NCBI GenBank assembly: GCA_963731035.1
Contig: CAVSUY010000027.1
Location: forward strand, 124,001 to 188,000
Direction of reading: 5' to 3'
Length of the DNA stretch: 64,000 nucleotides
From: JAANXG01 sp963731035
GTDB lineage: Bacteria > Pseudomonadota > Gammaproteobacteria > Arenicellales > JAANXG01
The notes under the pieces were generated by a model. That model had not been told where the DNA came from and did not search any database. It saw only the letters and a program-made list of their open reading frames with translations. Below are positions 61,155 through 64,000 of this stretch, in pieces. Numbering within the stretch: position 1 is the first letter of the stretch; every line of letters begins with the position of its first letter. Made by a program: the position numbers and the translations under genes.

Positions 61155-63905
61155 GGCCACCTTCCGGTCGCCGGCAGCCAGTTGGCGCAGCACGTACTGC
61201 AGGATGCCGCCGTGGATGAAGTAGTCCCACTCCTTGGGCGTGTCGATGCGGACGCGGACCCTGAATTCCCGGTCACCCTTTGCGCTGTGCGTAACAACCC
61301 GCACTTCCTTGACCCCGGTCTCGAGGCCTTCGATGTCAAACTGTTCCTCGCCCGTCAGCGCTGTCCGATCGGTGCTGTCCTCGAACTGCAATGGCAGGAC
61401 GCCCATGCCGATCAGGTTGGAGCGGTGAATGCGCTCATAAGACTCAGCGATCACGGCGCATATACCGAGCAGCCGTGTACCCTTGGCCGCCCAGTCACGG
61501 GATGATCCGGTACCGTACTCCTTGCCGGCAATCACCAGCAGGGGAACGCCTTGTTCCTGGTATTTCATCGCTGCATCGTAGATCGTCATCTGCGCACCAT
61601 CCGGAAGCAGACGCGTCCAGCCGCCTTCGGTACCGGGAGCCAGTTCATTGCGTAGACGGATATTGGCGAACGTGCCCCGCATCATCACCTCGTGATTACC
61701 CCGCCGGGAACCGTAGGAGTTGAACTGGCCCGGGGAAACGCCGTGCTCCTGCAGATACTTGCCGGCGGGTGAGTCGGGCGCGATGGAACCCGCCGGCGAG
61801 ATGTGGTCGGTGGTGATGGAGTCGCCTACCTTGACCAACACACGCGCGCCGCGAATCTCGGGAATTGCTCCGGGCTGCCGTGGCATACCCTCGAAGAACG
61901 GCGGCTTGCGAATATAGGTGGACTTCGTATCCCAGTCGAACAGTGCCCCCTTGGGGGTCTCGATTTTCTGCCAGCGGGCGTCACCCTTGAAGACGTCCGC
62001 ATACTTGGACTGGAACATCGCGCGGTTGATAGTGCCTTTCACGACCTCGTCAATCTCCCGCTTTGCCGGCCAGATGTCTTTCATGTACACGTCGTTCCCG
62101 TCCGGGTCCCGGGCAATGGGCTCCTTGTACATGTCTATGTTGGTGGTACCGGCAATGGCGTAGGCCACGACCAGCGGCGGTGAGGCCAGGAAATTCATCC
62201 TGACGTCCGGATGGATGCGGCCCTCGAAGTTCCGGTTTCCCGACAGCACAGAGCAGGCTATCAGCTCACCGTCGCGCACGGCCTCGCTGATCTCGTCCCG
62301 CAACGGGCCGGAGTTGCCGATGCAGGTCGTGCAACCGTAACCCACCACGTCGAACCCGAGACCTTCCAGCGGTTCCAGCAGGCCCGAGTCCTCGAGATAC
62401 TGCGTCACCACCTGCGAGCCCGGCGCCAGCGAAGTCTTGACCCAGGGCTTCACGTTGATGCCCCTGGCCATCGCGTTCCTCGCCAACAGGCCGGCACCCA
62501 CGATCACGTCGGGATTGGAGGTATTGGTGCAGCTGGTAATGGCTGCAATAACGACGTCGCCGTCCGACAGCGTAAAGGTTTCACCGTCCATCGTGACCTC
62601 GCGGGCGCCGCTGTGGTGCGCCGCCTGGCCGTCTATAGCCGTAGAGCCGCCCTCGCCCTCGAACCGTGATTTGTCCTCCGCCTTGCGCTCCGCACCATCG
62701 CCGCGCTGGGCCTGCATCTCGTGCAGGTGGTGGCCGATCGTCTGCTTGGCATCGCTCAGGGCGATTCGATCCTGGGGACGCTTCGGCCCAGCCAGAGAAG
62801 GCTCCACCACGCCGAGGTCCAACTCCAGAACGTCGGTGTAGCTTGCCTCCGCCGCACCGGTTTCACGGAACATCCCCTGTCTGCGCGCATAGGCTTCCAC
62901 CAGGGCGATTTGCTCCTCGCTGCGGCCCGTCTGGTAAAGATAATCCAGTGTGGCCTGGTCCACTGGAAAGATGCCCACGGTGGCGCCGTATTCAGGGCAC
63001 ATGTTGGAGATGGTGGCTTGATCCGCAATCGACAGGTGGTCCAGGCCGTCCCCGAAGAACTCGACGAAAGTTCCAACGACCCCTTTCTTCCTGAGCATTT
63101 GTACCACGGTCAATACCAGGTCGGTGGCCGTGGCCCCCTCCGCCAACTCGCCCACCAGGCGGAATCCGATGACCTGCGGAATGAGCATGGGGATCGGTTG
63201 CCCCAGCATGGCAGCCTCCGCCTCGATGCCGCCTACCCCCCAGCCAAGGACCCCGACTCCGTTGATCATGGTGGTGTGGGAATCGGTGCCCACCAGGGTG
63301 TCGGGGTAAGCCCGCAGGACGCCGTCTCGGGCAACGTTGTATACGACCTGGGCCAGGTATTCGAGATTGACCTGGTGCACAATGCCGGTGGCGGGCGGCA
63401 CCACGGCGAAATTCTTGAAGGCCCCCTGCCCCCAGCGCAGGAACTGGTAGCGCTCCTGGTTGCGTTTGTACTCCAAGGCGGCGTTCAGATTCAGGGCGTT
63501 GTGAGTACCGTAGTGATCCACCATAACGGAGTGGTCGATCACCAGATCCGCCTGCGACAAGGGATTGATCAGATCCGGGTCGGCGCCCAGATCGCGCATC
63601 GCCTCTCGCATCGTCGCCAGATCCACCACTGCCGGCACACCCGTGAAGTCCTGCAGCAGGACTCTGGCCGGAGTGAAGGCGATCTCCCTGCTGGGCTCGG
63701 AGCCGGGGTCCCAGCCGGCGAGGGCCTCGATATCCTCGCGCGTCACGTTCTCACCGTCCTCGTGCCGGAGCAGGTTCTCCAGCAGTATCTTCAGCGAGTA
63801 CGGCAGCCTGGCCAGATCGAAACGATCCGACAGAGCATCCAGGGCGTGGATTTCGTAGGGTTTGCCGCCGACATCCAGGGTGGTGCGCGCGTCAAAGCTG
63901 TTCAT
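61152..63905 (-). CDS. acnA: Aconitate hydratase A
   Basis: [4Fe-4S] enzyme of the TCA cycle that isomerises citrate to isocitrate. Cluster cysteines are in AITSCTNTSNP and GYGCTTCIGNSGPL; the C-terminal swivel domain has SSRDWAAKGTRLLG. Start at ATG 63905 (MNSFDARTTLDVGGKPYEIH), 917 aa, with the frame further open to 63971 but unsupported. There is a hydrophilic insertion of about 40 residues (around EMQAQRGDGAERKAEDKSRF) that is longer than in E. coli AcnA. Confidence 0.97.
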   Translation of the reverse strand: MNSFDARTTLDVGGKPYEIHALDALSDRFDLARLPYSLKILLENLLRHEDGENVTREDIEALAGWDPGSEPSREIAFTPARVLLQDFTGVPAVVDLATMREAMRDLGADPDLINPLSQADLVIDHSVMVDHYGTHNALNLNAALEYKRNQERYQFLRWGQGAFKNFAVVPPATGIVHQVNLEYLAQVVYNVARDGVLRAYPDTLVGTDSHTTMINGVGVLGWGVGGIEAEAAMLGQPIPMLIPQVIGFRLVGELAEGATATDLVLTVVQMLRKKGVVGTFVEFFGDGLDHLSIADQATISNMCPEYGATVGIFPVDQATLDYLYQTGRSEEQIALVEAYARRQGMFRETGAAEASYTDVLELDLGVVEPSLAGPKRPQDRIALSDAKQTIGHHLHEMQAQRGDGAERKAEDKSRFEGEGGSTAIDGQAAHHSGAREVTMDGETFTLSDGDVVIAAITSCTNTSNPDVIVGAGLLARNAMARGINVKPWVKTSLAPGSQVVTQYLEDSGLLEPLEGLGFDVVGYGCTTCIGNSGPLRDEISEAVRDGELIACSVLSGNRNFEGRIHPDVRMNFLASPPLVVAYAIAGTTNIDMYKEPIARDPDGNDVYMKDIWPAKREIDEVVKGTINRAMFQSKYADVFKGDARWQKIETPKGALFDWDTKSTYIRKPPFFEGMPRQPGAIPEIRGARVLVKVGDSITTDHISPAGSIAPDSPAGKYLQEHGVSPGQFNSYGSRRGNHEVMMRGTFANIRLRNELAPGTEGGWTRLLPDGAQMTIYDAAMKYQEQGVPLLVIAGKEYGTGSSRDWAAKGTRLLGICAVIAESYERIHRSNLIGMGVLPLQFEDSTDRTALTGEEQFDIEGLETGVKEVRVVTHSAKGDREFRVRVRIDTPKEWDYFIHGGILQYVLRQLAAGDRKVA

Positions 63906-64000
63906 GGGGTCTAAAGTCTCCGTTCGCGGGTGGACTGCGGCAGATAGGCCGCGGAACCCCGATTCTAACAAAACCGACCGGGGGATTCAGGCACGGCCTC

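Noticed and set aside
1..64000. CRISPR array
   Set aside because: No regularly spaced direct repeats of 24-40 bases were seen, and no cas-like genes.

Overview
The window is a GC-rich chromosomal segment of a gammaproteobacterium. The evidence is gene order: (suhB-)trmJ-cysE-iscA ... ndk-rlmN-pilF-rodZ-hisS-yfgM-bamB-der, mutS-fdxA, pgpA-thiL-nusB-ribH-ribB-ribE-ribD-nrdR-glyA and queA-tgt-yajC-secD-secF are all classic gammaproteobacterial (Pseudomonas-like) blocks. Genus cannot be fixed from the sequence; a member of the Chromatiales or a related deep lineage is my guess.

Layout. (1) 179-16193: a mostly leftward housekeeping block with an unknown helical protein, der, bamB, yfgM, hisS, rodZ, pilF, rlmN, ndk, mtaB, iscA, cysE and trmJ. 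suhB runs rightward, followed by an AsmA-like protein, a CPBP protease and a helix-hairpin-helix protein. Compared with the usual order, iscR-iscS-iscU, hscB-hscA-fdx and ispG are absent, and a short inverted-repeat element sits where iscRSU would be. (2) 16200-23290: an accessory, decaying region with a sensor-kinase remnant, a cysK pseudogene with three frame breaks, a Tat-exported small protein, a divergent 1215-residue fusion protein (O-antigen-ligase-like membrane domain + TPR + beta-propeller + serine hydrolase) and an integrase remnant. (3) 23293-43750: housekeeping genes mutS, a PilZ-like protein, fdxA, yajQ, a lytic transglycosylase, the pgpA-thiL-nusB-riboflavin-nrdR-glyA block and the queA-tgt-yajC-secDF block. 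(4) 43763-47800: tRNA-Leu(CAA) followed by a degraded, lower-GC genomic island (38-residue integrase stub, frameshifted methyltransferase, a small membrane protein, a truncated GT-C-like glycosyltransferase, a 5'-truncated IS3-family element). (5) 48053-50959: a small unknown ORF, panC, a deoxynucleoside kinase, yciB and yciI. (6) 51104-61008: a catabolic/uptake locus with a Crp/Fnr regulator, a complete PotBCDA-type ABC importer, a class III aminotransferase, a beta-keto acid cleavage enzyme (BKACE), an acetylpolyamine-amidohydrolase/HDAC-family enzyme and a LysR regulator. (7) 61152-63905: acnA.

The best candidates for something undescribed are the four-domain fusion at 19230-22877 with its divergent Tat substrate, and the ABC/aminotransferase/BKACE/deacetylase locus, which reads as a pathway for taking up and degrading an acylated amine or polyamine. 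The reduced isc locus with its repeat element is the most unusual structural feature of the core genome here. GC and codon-use statements are by eye, not computed.
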